Source: Pseudomonadota bacterium
GTDB lineage: Bacteria; Pseudomonadota; Gammaproteobacteria; Pseudomonadales; Pseudomonadaceae
Assembly: GCA_023388335.1 (NCBI GenBank)
Contig: JAEWGL010000226.1
Span: 1 to 64,000 of the forward strand
Direction of reading: 5' to 3'
DNA length: 64,000 bases
Shown here: positions 56,475 through 64,000 of the stretch, in pieces
How positions within the stretch are numbered: the first letter of the stretch is position 1
How the letters are laid out: each line of letters opens with the position of its first letter
Made by a program: the position numbers and the translations under genes
The notes under the pieces: model-generated
What the model was told of the DNA's origin: nothing
Seen by the model: the letters and a program-made list of their open reading frames with translations, nothing else
The model's database searches: none

Positions 56475-56542
56475 AGTGTTGTGCCGCTCTTGAGATCGAG
56501 CGGCCGCGCGGGCGGCGCTCGATCTCAAGGCGCCGCAACACT
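56475..56542. repeat. Large imperfect hairpin after the cupin gene
   Basis: CTTGAGATCGAGCG (56489-56502) and its exact inverse CGCTCGATCTCAAG (56516-56529) enclose a GC-only loop (GCCGCGCGGGCGG). Outer arms AGTGTTG...CCGC and GGCGCCGCAACACT extend the pairing to about 27 bases per arm. It occupies the 290-bp gap 56361-56651, which has no gene. Confidence 0.75.
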
Positions 56543-56651
56543 AAAGTCAGCCATTACAACCCTGCAAAAAAATCGCGTCCCAAGTCCCTCCCCCAAGGTG
56601 CGCAGTTACATGGGGCAGGAACCTGGTCCGCGATGAACTCCACCTCGCTCG

Positions 56652-57539
56652 TCACACCTTCTTGCGATACCCCTCGACGATCGCCGAGAAATCCTTGCCG
56701 CCGTCGCCGCGCAGGCTCATGGCCTGGTACAGCTGCTGGGCGACGGCGCCGAGGATCACGGGCTGATGAACCTGGCGTGCCGCTTCAGTGGCCAGGCCCA
56801 GGTCCTTGAGCATCAGCTCGGCACCGAAACCGCCGGTGTAACCGCGTGCAGCGGGCGCGGTCTCGATGACCCCCGGCCAGGGGTTGTAGGTGTCGGAGCT
56901 CCAGCAACGCCCCGTCGAGCTGTTGATAATCCCGGCCAAGACCTGGGTATCGATGCCCAGGGCATTGCCCAAGGCCATGGCCTCGGACACACCGATCATC
57001 GAAATGCCCAACAGCAGGTTGTTGCAGATCTTGGCGATCTGGCCGGTACCCACCTCACCGCAATGCACGATGTTACGGCCCATCTGTTCCAGCACCGGCT
57101 TGAAGGTGGCGAACAGCTCGGGCGTCGCGCCGACCATGAAGGTCAGGGTGCCCGCAGCCGCACCACCCGTGCCGCCAGACACCGGCGCATCGCCCATGTC
57201 CACGCCTTTGGCCGCCGCCGCCCGTGACACATCGCGGGCGGTCTGGGGATCGATGGTGCTGCAGTCCAGCACCGGAGTGCCGGGGCGTACACCGGCCAGC
57301 ACACCGTCTTCGTTGAGGTATACGCTGCGCACATGAGGCGCGGCCGGCAGCATGGTGATGACCAGCTCGCTGTTGGCCGCCGCTTCGCGGGGCGAGGTAC
57401 TGATCTGCCCGCCGAGTTCGGCGAGCTCGGCCAGCACGGTCTGGTTCAGGTCGAACAGGTTCAACGAATGCCCGGCCTTGATCAGGTTGCGGGCCATGGG
57501 GGCGCCCATGTTGCCCAGCCCGATGAATGCGATACGCAT
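56652..57539 (-). CDS. mmsB: 3-hydroxyisobutyrate dehydrogenase
   Basis: NAD-dependent step of valine breakdown, giving methylmalonate semialdehyde. The 295-aa protein has the Rossmann loop GLGNMGAPMARNL, the substrate loop DAPVSGGTGGAAAGTL and the catalytic Lys in GTGQIAKICNNLLLG. AAGGAGA precedes the ATG, 10 bp after mmsA. Confidence 0.95.
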   Translation of the reverse strand: MRIAFIGLGNMGAPMARNLIKAGHSLNLFDLNQTVLAELAELGGQISTSPREAAANSELVITMLPAAPHVRSVYLNEDGVLAGVRPGTPVLDCSTIDPQTARDVSRAAAAKGVDMGDAPVSGGTGGAAAGTLTFMVGATPELFATFKPVLEQMGRNIVHCGEVGTGQIAKICNNLLLGISMIGVSEAMALGNALGIDTQVLAGIINSSTGRCWSSDTYNPWPGVIETAPAARGYTGGFGAELMLKDLGLATEAARQVHQPVILGAVAQQLYQAMSLRGDGGKDFSAIVEGYRKKV

Positions 57540-57549
57540 GGTGGTCTCC

Positions 57550-59076
57550 TTAGCGCAGGCTGATGGTGGTGTTCACACCGTCATTGACGCTGTCGTCGTC
57601 GAACCAGCGGGCGGTGACGGTCTTGGTCTGAGTGTAGAACTGCACCACCTGCTTGCCGTAAGGACCCAGGTCGCCGAGCTTGGACCCGCGCGACCCGGTA
57701 AAGCTGAAGAAGGGCACCGGCACCGGGATCGGGATGTTGATACCGACCTGACCGACGTCGATCTCGTTCTGGAACTTGCGCGCTGCCGCGCCGCTCTGGG
57801 TGAACAAGCCGGTGCCGTTGCCGAAGGGGTTGCGGTTGACCAGGGCAATGGCCTCGTCGAGGGTATCGACCTCCAGTACCACCAGCACCGGACCGAAGAT
57901 TTCCTGGGTGTAGATCTGCATATCGGTGGTCACGCCGGAGAACAAGGTGGGCCCGACGAAGTTGCCCTGTTCGTAACCCGGCACCGTGATGTCCCGTCCA
58001 TCGAGCTCGAGTGTGGCGCCTTCCTGGATGCCGCTTTCGATCAGGCCCAACACGCGCTCTTTCGCGCGCTTGGAGACCAGCGGGCCGACGTCGGTGCCCG
58101 GCTCACTGCCGGCATTGACCTTGAGCTGGGCGGCCAAGGCCTTGAGTTCAGGCAGCCACTCACGGGCCTTGCCCACCAGCACCGCCACCGAGGTGGCCAT
58201 GCAGCGCTGGCCGGCAGCACCGAAACCGGCACCGACCAAGGCATTGAGCGTCTGCTCACGGTTGGCATCGGGCAACACCACGGCGTGGTTCTTGGCGCCC
58301 ATCATCGATTGCACGCGCTTGTTGTGCTGGCTGGCCAGGTTGTAGACGTGGGTGCCGACCTCGGTCGAGCCGACGAAGGAAATCGCCTTGATATGTTCAT
58401 GGGTGCACAGCGCATCGACCACCTGCTTGCCGCCGTGCACGACGTTGAGCACACCGGGCGGCACGCCGGCTTCCAGCGCCAGTTCGACCAGCATCATGGT
58501 CGACAGCGGGTCCTGCTCGGAGGGCTTGAGCACGAAGGTGTTGCCGCAGACGATGGCCATGGGGAACATCCACAGCGGAATCATCGCCGGGAAGTTGAAG
58601 GGCGTGATACCGGCGCAGACGCCGATAGGCTGGCGCAGGGTGTAGGTGTCCACGCCGCCGGCGACGTTTTCGGCGAACTCGCCCATCTGCAGGGTACCGA
58701 TCGAGGCGGCATGCTCGACCACTTCCAGGCCGCGGAATATATCGCCTTCGGCGTCGGCCACGGTCTTGCCCTGCTCGGCGCTAAGGGTCTGGGCGATGCG
58801 TTTGCTGTGTTCGCGGATCAGCGCCTGAAGCTTGAGCATGATGCGCAGACGCGCGCCGATCGGCGTGTCGCGCCAGGTCTTGAAAGCACGCTGGCCAGCG
58901 GACACGGCAGCGTCGACTTCCTCCACCGTGGCGAAGGGGACGCGCGCCAGCACCTGTTGGGTGGCCGGGTTGACCACATCGCGCCACTCGCTGGTTTTCG
59001 ATTCGACCCACTGGCCGTCGATCAGCAGCTTGACCTGCTCGACTTTGGCCTGGTCAGGGGTATGGGGTGCGTTCAT
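57550..59076 (-). CDS. mmsA: Methylmalonate-semialdehyde dehydrogenase (CoA-acylating)
   Basis: Converts methylmalonate semialdehyde to propionyl-CoA. The 508-aa aldehyde dehydrogenase has the catalytic Cys in GAAGQRCMATSVAV, FVGSTEVG, and the C-terminal GSRGSKLGDLGPYGK typical of MmsA. Start 59076 has AGGAGA six bases upstream; the longer frame to 59292 is untranslated. Confidence 0.95.
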   Translation of the reverse strand: MNAPHTPDQAKVEQVKLLIDGQWVESKTSEWRDVVNPATQQVLARVPFATVEEVDAAVSAGQRAFKTWRDTPIGARLRIMLKLQALIREHSKRIAQTLSAEQGKTVADAEGDIFRGLEVVEHAASIGTLQMGEFAENVAGGVDTYTLRQPIGVCAGITPFNFPAMIPLWMFPMAIVCGNTFVLKPSEQDPLSTMMLVELALEAGVPPGVLNVVHGGKQVVDALCTHEHIKAISFVGSTEVGTHVYNLASQHNKRVQSMMGAKNHAVVLPDANREQTLNALVGAGFGAAGQRCMATSVAVLVGKAREWLPELKALAAQLKVNAGSEPGTDVGPLVSKRAKERVLGLIESGIQEGATLELDGRDITVPGYEQGNFVGPTLFSGVTTDMQIYTQEIFGPVLVVLEVDTLDEAIALVNRNPFGNGTGLFTQSGAAARKFQNEIDVGQVGINIPIPVPVPFFSFTGSRGSKLGDLGPYGKQVVQFYTQTKTVTARWFDDDSVNDGVNTTISLR

Positions 59077-59165
59077 CTGCGCTCTCCTGGAATTATTGTT
59101 GGGGACGAGATCGCCAGCGCCGGTGGCAAACGCGGGGCGCTTGGGTCTGAGGGCTGTTTGGAGTA

Positions 59166-59183
59166 TAGATGTGCAAACATCTA
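59166..59183. promoter_or_regulatory. LysR-type operator between mmsA and the divergent regulator
   Basis: TAGATGTGCAAACATCTA is a perfect 7-4-7 inverted repeat with the T-N11-A core of LysR sites. It lies 30 bp before the LysR start and 90 bp before mmsA, well placed to control both. Confidence 0.75.
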
Positions 59184-59212
59184 ACAAGAACGCACATAAA
59201 AGCCGGACCATC

Positions 59213-60160
59213 ATGCAAAAAAACCTCACCTCCCTGGGTTCATTGAACTGGGACGACCTGAAGTTCTTTCTTGAAGTAGCGCGCACCCGCAAGGCCAGTA
59301 GCGCGGCCAGGCGCCTGAATGTCGACTACACCACGGTGTCGCGGCGCATTGGCTCGCTGGAGCTGGCACTGGGCACCCTCCTGTTCGAGAAGTCCCGGAC
59401 CAACGGCTTCGTGCTCACCGCCGAAGGCCAGCGCCTGCTGGGTTATGCCGAGTCGATCGAGAGCACCTTGCACATGGCCTGCGAGCAGGTGTCCGGCTCG
59501 GGGGTCGCGCTGTCCGGGCATGTGCGCATGGGGTGCACGGAGGGGTTCGGCAGTTTTTTCATCACCCCGCAGCTGAGCCACTTCGTCGATGCCTACCCCG
59601 CGATCACCGTCGACATCTTGCCATTACCGCATTTCATCAGCCTGTCCAAGCGCGAGGCAGACATCGTCATCGCCTTGGAACGCCCGGAACATGGGCCCTA
59701 CGTGTGCTGCAAGCTATGCGACTACCGCCTGCGGCTGTATGCGACCCAGGCTTACCTGGACCGCCATCCGCCGATCCGCAAGGGCAGCGACCTGGCCGAC
59801 CACCCGTTCATCAGCTATGTGGACGACCTGGCGTTCAGTTCCGAGCTGCTGTACCTGGCCAATCTGATTCCCAACGCCAACGCGAACCTGCGCAGCACCA
59901 GCGTCATTGCCCAGTACACCGCTGCCCTGCAAGGCCGTGGCCTGGCCATTCTGCCGTGCTTCCTGGCCGCCCAGGATCCGCGGCTGGTTGCCGTTCTGCC
60001 CGAAGAGGTGGAGGTCACCCGGCAGTTCTGGATGTACTGCCGGGAGGATTTGAGGAAGCTCAAGCGGATTACGTTGTTGTGGGATTACATCCGCAAGGTA
60101 ACCGAGCTTAACCGCCCGCTATTGCTGGGCGAAACGCGAGACCTTCGGTTTACAGAGTGA
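59213..60160 (+). CDS. LysR family regulator, probable activator of mmsAB
   Basis: A 315-aa regulator: HTH in KASSAARRLNVDYTTVSRRIGSLE and an effector domain from about residue 95. Divergent from mmsAB with a perfect palindrome between. In P. aeruginosa the corresponding regulator is MmsR of the AraC family, so the type of control has changed. The ribosome site is weak. Confidence 0.88.
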   Translation: MQKNLTSLGSLNWDDLKFFLEVARTRKASSAARRLNVDYTTVSRRIGSLELALGTLLFEKSRTNGFVLTAEGQRLLGYAESIESTLHMACEQVSGSGVALSGHVRMGCTEGFGSFFITPQLSHFVDAYPAITVDILPLPHFISLSKREADIVIALERPEHGPYVCCKLCDYRLRLYATQAYLDRHPPIRKGSDLADHPFISYVDDLAFSSELLYLANLIPNANANLRSTSVIAQYTAALQGRGLAILPCFLAAQDPRLVAVLPEEVEVTRQFWMYCREDLRKLKRITLLWDYIRKVTELNRPLLLGETRDLRFTE

Positions 60161-60506
60161 GGGTCTACGAGGCGTAAGGGAAACTGTCGTGGCGAGCAGT
60201 GCGCATCATCGCGGCAACCTGTGGCAGGCGTGATGACAGGACGTGTGACATGGCGCCCCGCCACGTCCACCCCACACGCTCATCCAAGAGCGCCCACACG
60301 AAGGCACCTCAGGCCAAGGCGCGTGGGACCTGCGCATGTGTGCGCAGTGAGCAGGTTATTCGGATTTTTCTGCCACACCCTCGAAGAGACTATTCCACCC
60401 GAGATCAAGACTGTTCCTACAGACCAGCTCTTCGGTTTCTGGCAGCCTCCGCGAGCCAGCTAAAGGCTGGTTATGTCTATGGATAAAGGCGCAAGGATGA
60501 TGATGA
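60161..60506. other. Intergenic region upstream of the effector cassette
   Basis: About 345 bp between the LysR stop and the PAAR gene. No convincing gene, chaperone ORF or vgrG remnant is visible. Base composition drops from about 60400 on, marking the left edge of the accessory segment. AAGGA at 60493-60497 serves the PAAR start. Confidence 0.5.
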
Positions 60507-60755
60507 ATGATCTCTTCTGCTCGATTAGGTGACCAACACGTCTGCCCATTGCCCGGTCACGGCACGACTCCAATTACTTCTGCCAGTGGTGACGTCAACA
60601 TCAACTTCATGGGCTCTGCCCGTGTTGGCGATACCTGTGGATGTGGGGCAGTCATCACTACAGGCTTTCCTTCTATTCAAGTGAATGGTCGTCCTATGGC
60701 CCTTTTTAGGGAGCTCGACCAGTCACGGCGGGACGATCATTACGGGATCTGGTGA
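60507..60755 (+). CDS. PAAR-domain N-terminus of a frameshifted T6SS effector
   Basis: The first 65 codons read as a PAAR domain (ARLGDQHVCPLPGHGTTPI, ARVGDTCGCGAVITTG, IQVNGRPMA). PAAR proteins tip the VgrG spike of type VI secretion systems. After residue 65 the frame leaves the domain and ends after 17 unrelated residues. The missing PAAR end (LGSSTSHGGTIITGSGDTF) is found one frame over, from 60706. Removing one T from the T5 tract at 60703-60707 would join both into a 384-aa protein. Confidence 0.82.
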   Translation: MISSARLGDQHVCPLPGHGTTPITSASGDVNINFMGSARVGDTCGCGAVITTGFPSIQVNGRPMALFRELDQSRRDDHYGIW

Positions 60756-61662
60756 CACCTTCGGTGGGTTTGTCATGGGGGACGCTGGCGGTGCAACCAT
60801 TATTAACTTCATGGCGCTGGGAGCCTTCCGGCCAGATGGTTCCGTGGACGATGAGAAGATGGCTATCTTGTTGGCTGACCCAAAGCTTACAGAGAAGGCC
60901 AAGGCGGCGAACGCATTGGTAGATCCTAAAGCAGCCGGTGAGGAGCCTGAGCCAAAAGCGGAACCTGTCGTTTGCAAAAATCCTGACATGATGGAAAAGC
61001 TGGCGAGCTACATTGCTGGCGAGATGAACACCAACATGAATAGCCCTTCAGTGCGGCAGATGAAAGAACTAAACAGCTTTGATCCTGACGAAGAAGCGCG
61101 TAAGTATGCTGCGTTGCCGTTCTACATGCGGCTTGGCCAAGGTCCGGACTTCTACAGTTTGGCATTGGCCAAAAAGGCCAAGGCGTTTGCCATTTGGACT
61201 GAGCGCGTTGGGCAACATCGCCCGTGGGATCACAAGCCGATACTCGCGAAGAAGTACAAGTCCGTGTATCACAAACAAGGTGACTACGATTACTTCTATG
61301 ACATTTGGTCCAACATCCACTATGGGTACGTGGGTCGAGCTGGTGGCCTGTCCGAAAGCGTCCTATTGGATGGCGCCGGTGTCGAGCAGATAATTTCAGA
61401 CGCTAAACGTAAAATCGTTGAGGTCACAACGGAACCCAAGGACCAATGGAAGCTACCGGGTCCAAATAGGACGCCGAATGTCGATGGCCTAAGGGCGTGG
61501 GATGATGCTCCTGATCGAATCTCCATTGGTATTGGGGTGAAGCTGTACCGGCAATATCCCAACGGAGGCATAACGGCGAAGATGGTCATGGACGAAGTAC
61601 TTGCAGTCCCACCAAATGAATGGGGAGATGGTGTCCGTGTCCATAAATGCCAAACCCATTAA
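60685..61662 (+). CDS. Toxin half of the PAAR effector (probable polymorphic toxin type 44)
   Basis: This frame holds the end of PAAR (to about 60770), a linker rich in Ala/Glu/Lys, and a C-terminal domain of about 190 residues. The last part, with RPWDHKPILAKKY, DYFYDIWSNIHYGYVGRAGG and DRISIGIGVKLYRQYP, has the features I associate with Pfam toxin 44 (Ntox44), thought to be a nuclease or hydrolase; this is recognition from memory. It has no own ribosome site, so the ATG at 60685 is not a likely real start. Base composition differs from the neighbours. Confidence 0.72.
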   Translation: MVVLWPFLGSSTSHGGTIITGSGDTFGGFVMGDAGGATIINFMALGAFRPDGSVDDEKMAILLADPKLTEKAKAANALVDPKAAGEEPEPKAEPVVCKNPDMMEKLASYIAGEMNTNMNSPSVRQMKELNSFDPDEEARKYAALPFYMRLGQGPDFYSLALAKKAKAFAIWTERVGQHRPWDHKPILAKKYKSVYHKQGDYDYFYDIWSNIHYGYVGRAGGLSESVLLDGAGVEQIISDAKRKIVEVTTEPKDQWKLPGPNRTPNVDGLRAWDDAPDRISIGIGVKLYRQYPNGGITAKMVMDEVLAVPPNEWGDGVRVHKCQTH

Positions 61663-62062
61663 ATACAGGTACGTTTTCGGTATTCTCTTTTTGCTACTGC
61701 TATCGCCCTTCGTATTTTGGATGGGGGCGACCCCAGTAGTGACCGTTTATTACTCGAAGGAGGGTAAAGAGGAGCTCTCGATGACCTGGAATACTGAGCA
61801 CAGGATCTATCGCGGTGGACGCGGCGGGCTGCTTCCGGGGGAAGCGACATCTGACTTTGGGCACATTTTCCCAGATGATGACTTTTTTATGGAGTTCTAT
61901 TGGTGGAATGCCAGTGGTCGTAACCATTGCGTGAATATCACTCCTAAATGGCGCAAAACCGAGATATATCTCGACGCGAATGGGGACATTGATTCAAGTC
62001 CGGGACGCGGTACGGATATGGAACGTTTGAGGAAATGCGTCACGGACCCGGCCGATCCCTAA
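61637..62062 (+). CDS. Candidate immunity protein, membrane-anchored
   Basis: A 141-aa protein overlapping the toxin end by 26 bases. GGGGAG at 61622-61627 lies nine bases before the GTG at 61637; ATGs at 61619 and 61628 are in frame. One membrane helix (about 12-33) is followed by a soluble domain with WNTEHRIYRGGRGG and a Cys pair (NHC, RKC). The Tox-overlapping position and small size suggest immunity. The topology, with the domain outside, would protect the periplasm. No family is recognised. Confidence 0.65.
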   Translation: MSINAKPIKYRYVFGILFLLLLSPFVFWMGATPVVTVYYSKEGKEELSMTWNTEHRIYRGGRGGLLPGEATSDFGHIFPDDDFFMEFYWWNASGRNHCVNITPKWRKTEIYLDANGDIDSSPGRGTDMERLRKCVTDPADP

Positions 62063-62090
62063 GGAATCTCCGAACAAGTCTTCAAATGTG

Positions 62091-62469
62091 TTGACCCAGC
62101 GCGATCTTGTGCCCAACGGATCAGCGGCAGCCAAAGCGCTGGATTACAGCCTTAAACGCTGGGTAGCGCTGATGCGCTATCTGGAAGATGGGGCTGTACC
62201 CATAGATAATAATCCAGTCGAGAGCTAGATAAGGCCATGGACACTGGGGCGTTCCAACAGGTTGTTTGCCGGATCTCTCACGGCGGCAAACGGGCAGCGG
62301 CGATCATGAATTTGATCCAGTCGCGCATGAATGGGCACGATCCGTATGCCTATTTCAAAGATGTGCTGACGCGGCTGCCGATGCACCGAGCGAGTGAAAA
62401 TCGAACAGTTGCTTCCGCATCAGTGGATGCCTGTCTGATCTGCGCAAGGTGTGTTCCCCGTCCGCTTAC
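62091..62469 (+). mobile_element. IS66-family transposase remnant with right terminal repeat
   Basis: Only the C-terminal end of an IS66 TnpC is left. It reads LVPNGSAAAKALDYSLKRW and RYLEDGAVPIDNNPVES, then an in-frame TAG (62227) where Gln is expected, then IRPWTLGRSN, a frameshift near 62278, KRAAAIMNLIQSRMNGHDPY, and a second frameshift near 62395 (one extra A) before the expected LLPHQWMPV. TGTGTTCCCCGTCCGCTTAC at the end (to 62469) matches the IS66 terminal repeat. The left part of the element is absent. Confidence 0.85.
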
Positions 62470-62577
62470 GTTATATCCCCCGACGTGACCGAGGCCAATG
62501 CGCAGGCGATGGGCGATACGCGAAAAATACGTTACGCCGATCAATAGGCCTCCCTTGCCCTCCCCAACCGAAAAGAA

Positions 62578-64000
62578 TCAGACCTGCTCCAGCATCAACC
62601 CGGAAATCCGCCGCACCTTGCGCGATACCGCCGCCTCGAAGATGCCCTGGCGGGGTTCGATCAGGCTGAAGCAGTGCTTGGCGCGGGTGATGCCGGTGTA
62701 CACCAGCTCCTTGGTCAGCACGGGGTTGAGGGTATCGGGCAGTACCAGCGCGGTGTGGCTGAACTCCGAACCCTGGGACTTGTGCACCGTCATGGCGAAC
62801 ACGGTTTCCACCTCGCTGAGCCGGCTAGGGAGGACGAAACGCACGCCGCCGCGGCCATCGTTGCGGGCGAACGCGACGCGTAGCATCGGCTCGCCATGCT
62901 CGTCCGGCAGGCGCAGGGCGATGCCGATGTCGCCGTTCATCAAGCCCAGGCCATAGTCGTTGCGGGTCATCAGCACTGGGCGTCCTTCGTACCAGGGTTG
63001 CTGGCTGTCGATCAGCCCGGCATGGTCAAGCACCCGCTCCACACGCTGGTTCAGGCCCTGGACGCCCCAGGGCCCCCTGCGGACCGCGCAGAGTAGCTGG
63101 AAGGACTCGAAGCTGTGCAGGACAGTGCCGGCCCAGTGTTCCCAGCGGGGATCGTCGGCCGCGGTACCGGGTGCGGGACGCTGGCGGCCGATCGCCTGCA
63201 GGTAGCGGCGGTAGCCCTGAGGCCCATCCGCGCCCCGGCCCAGGCCATCGAGCAGCAGGCGGTCAAAGGCCCGGTCCTGCTCACCGCGCAGGGCGAGGCT
63301 GAAGACATCGTCCGGGGCCAGGGTCAGCAGGTCACGCGCGGCCTGCGCCTGCTGGCGGTTGACCAGCCGCGCCAGCTGGCCGATGCCGCTGCCTTCGCCG
63401 AAGCGCCGCGAGAAGCGCAGCATCACCACTTGCTGGGCCAGTGGATGCTGCGCGGCATCGCCGGCGCGCAAGCCGCTGGTTTCCAGGGATTGGCCGCTGA
63501 TCTGCTCGAGCCAGGCGCGGGTGGCGGGCGAGTAGCAGCCTTCTTCGGCATCACGGCACAAGTCACCGAGCACGGCGCCCGCTTCCACCGAGGCCAGTTG
63601 GTCCTTGTCACCGAGCAGCACCAGGCGCGCCTTCGCCGGCAGGGCATCGAGCAGGTTGGCCATCATTTCCAGGTCGATCATCGACGCCTCGTCGACCACC
63701 AGCACGTCCAGCGGCAAGGGGTTGCCGGCATGGTGGAGGAAATGCCGCGAACCGGGCCGACTGCCAAGCAGCCGGTGCACAGTGCTGACGTCGGTAGGGA
63801 TCTGTTCGCGCACCTGCGGGCTGACCGTCAGCCGTTCGACCTGCTGGCCGATCGACTCGGTGAGGCGGGCCGCGGCCTTGCCGGTGGGCGCCGCCAGACG
63901 GATGCGCAAGGGCCGCCCCTGCTCCACGGCGGGAGCCTGCAACAGTGCCAGCAAGCGCACCACCGTGGTGGTCTTGCCGGTGCCGGGGCCGCCGGTGATG
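62578..64000 (-). CDS. recD: Exodeoxyribonuclease V alpha subunit RecD, 5' end outside the window
   Basis: 5'-3' helicase subunit of RecBCD. The visible part starts at the Walker A ITGGPGTGKTTTVVRLLALL and runs through the helicase motifs LVVDEASMIDLEMM, LLGDKDQLASVEAGAVL, and the C-terminal VFAMTVHKSQGSEFSHTALV and YTGITRAKH. The N-terminal third lies beyond base 64000. The last codon is about 110 bp from the IS66 end. Confidence 0.95.
   Translation of the reverse strand, partial: ITGGPGTGKTTTVVRLLALLQAPAVEQGRPLRIRLAAPTGKAAARLTESIGQQVERLTVSPQVREQIPTDVSTVHRLLGSRPGSRHFLHHAGNPLPLDVLVVDEASMIDLEMMANLLDALPAKARLVLLGDKDQLASVEAGAVLGDLCRDAEEGCYSPATRAWLEQISGQSLETSGLRAGDAAQHPLAQQVVMLRFSRRFGEGSGIGQLARLVNRQQAQAARDLLTLAPDDVFSLALRGEQDRAFDRLLLDGLGRGADGPQGYRRYLQAIGRQRPAPGTAADDPRWEHWAGTVLHSFESFQLLCAVRRGPWGVQGLNQRVERVLDHAGLIDSQQPWYEGRPVLMTRNDYGLGLMNGDIGIALRLPDEHGEPMLRVAFARNDGRGGVRFVLPSRLSEVETVFAMTVHKSQGSEFSHTALVLPDTLNPVLTKELVYTGITRAKHCFSLIEPRQGIFEAAVSRKVRRISGLMLEQV

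Noticed and set aside
60685..61662. Toxin frame as an independent gene starting at 60685
   Set aside because: The ATG has no ribosome site and its first residues overlap the PAAR domain out of frame; the frameshifted fusion explains the data better.

Overview
The window is high-GC chromosomal DNA from a fluorescent Pseudomonas, most likely of the P. putida group. The gene order rplU-rpmA-obgE-proB-creA / ispB / iron-regulated small ORF / fklB / yqhA / Lon-like protease follows the known Pseudomonas chromosome. A solo LuxR regulator between mscL and fpr, an McpS-type chemoreceptor beside pcaHG, and REP repeats built on the CCCGCTCCCACAG motif point to the putida group. The window is mostly core genome and gene-dense. 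No rRNA, tRNA or CRISPR array was seen.

Layout. 1-2.4 kb: a 5'-cut ORF, REP-like hairpins, a beta carbonic anhydrase, and rimI with a probable DNA polymerase III psi gene. 2.5-7.3 kb: the mksF-mksE-mksB condensin operon. 7.5-11.2 kb: rplU-rpmA-obgE-proB-creA on the minus strand. 11.4-20.3 kb: ispB, yjdM, a Fur-boxed small ORF, fklB, yqhA, a Lon-like protease and two exported proteins (DUF3015, DUF4105). 20.3-26.4 kb: a GreA/B-like factor, gdhA, ettA, a small Cys-rich protein and glyA, with two copies of a GCTGCAA-based repeat. 26.7-38.3 kb: an unknown ORF, cstA-yjiX-yjiA, mapZ, a purine permease, radA, mscL, the LuxR solo, fpr and rlmG. 38.3-45.6 kb: the cyanide-insensitive oxidase operon (with a 51-aa third gene) behind an Anr-like box, an MFS exporter, a GNAT enzyme, and azgA-trmA.

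45.7-60.2 kb is metabolic and sensory: pcaHG (protocatechuate ring cleavage), a zinc metallopeptidase, the McpS-type receptor, ggt, a LysR gene with mdaB and a divergent ygiN, a TauE/SafE exporter with a divergent LysR gene, a cupin, and mmsAB (valine catabolism) with a divergent LysR gene and an 18-bp palindrome between them.

60.2-62.5 kb is the only clearly accessory segment and is visibly richer in A+T. It holds a PAAR-domain protein fused to a polymorphic toxin (probably toxin type 44), an overlapping membrane-anchored candidate immunity gene, and the decayed 3' end of an IS66 transposase with its right terminal repeat. The PAAR and toxin parts lie in different frames, separated by one extra T in a T5 tract. 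It looks like an orphan type VI secretion effector-immunity cassette. The window ends inside recD.
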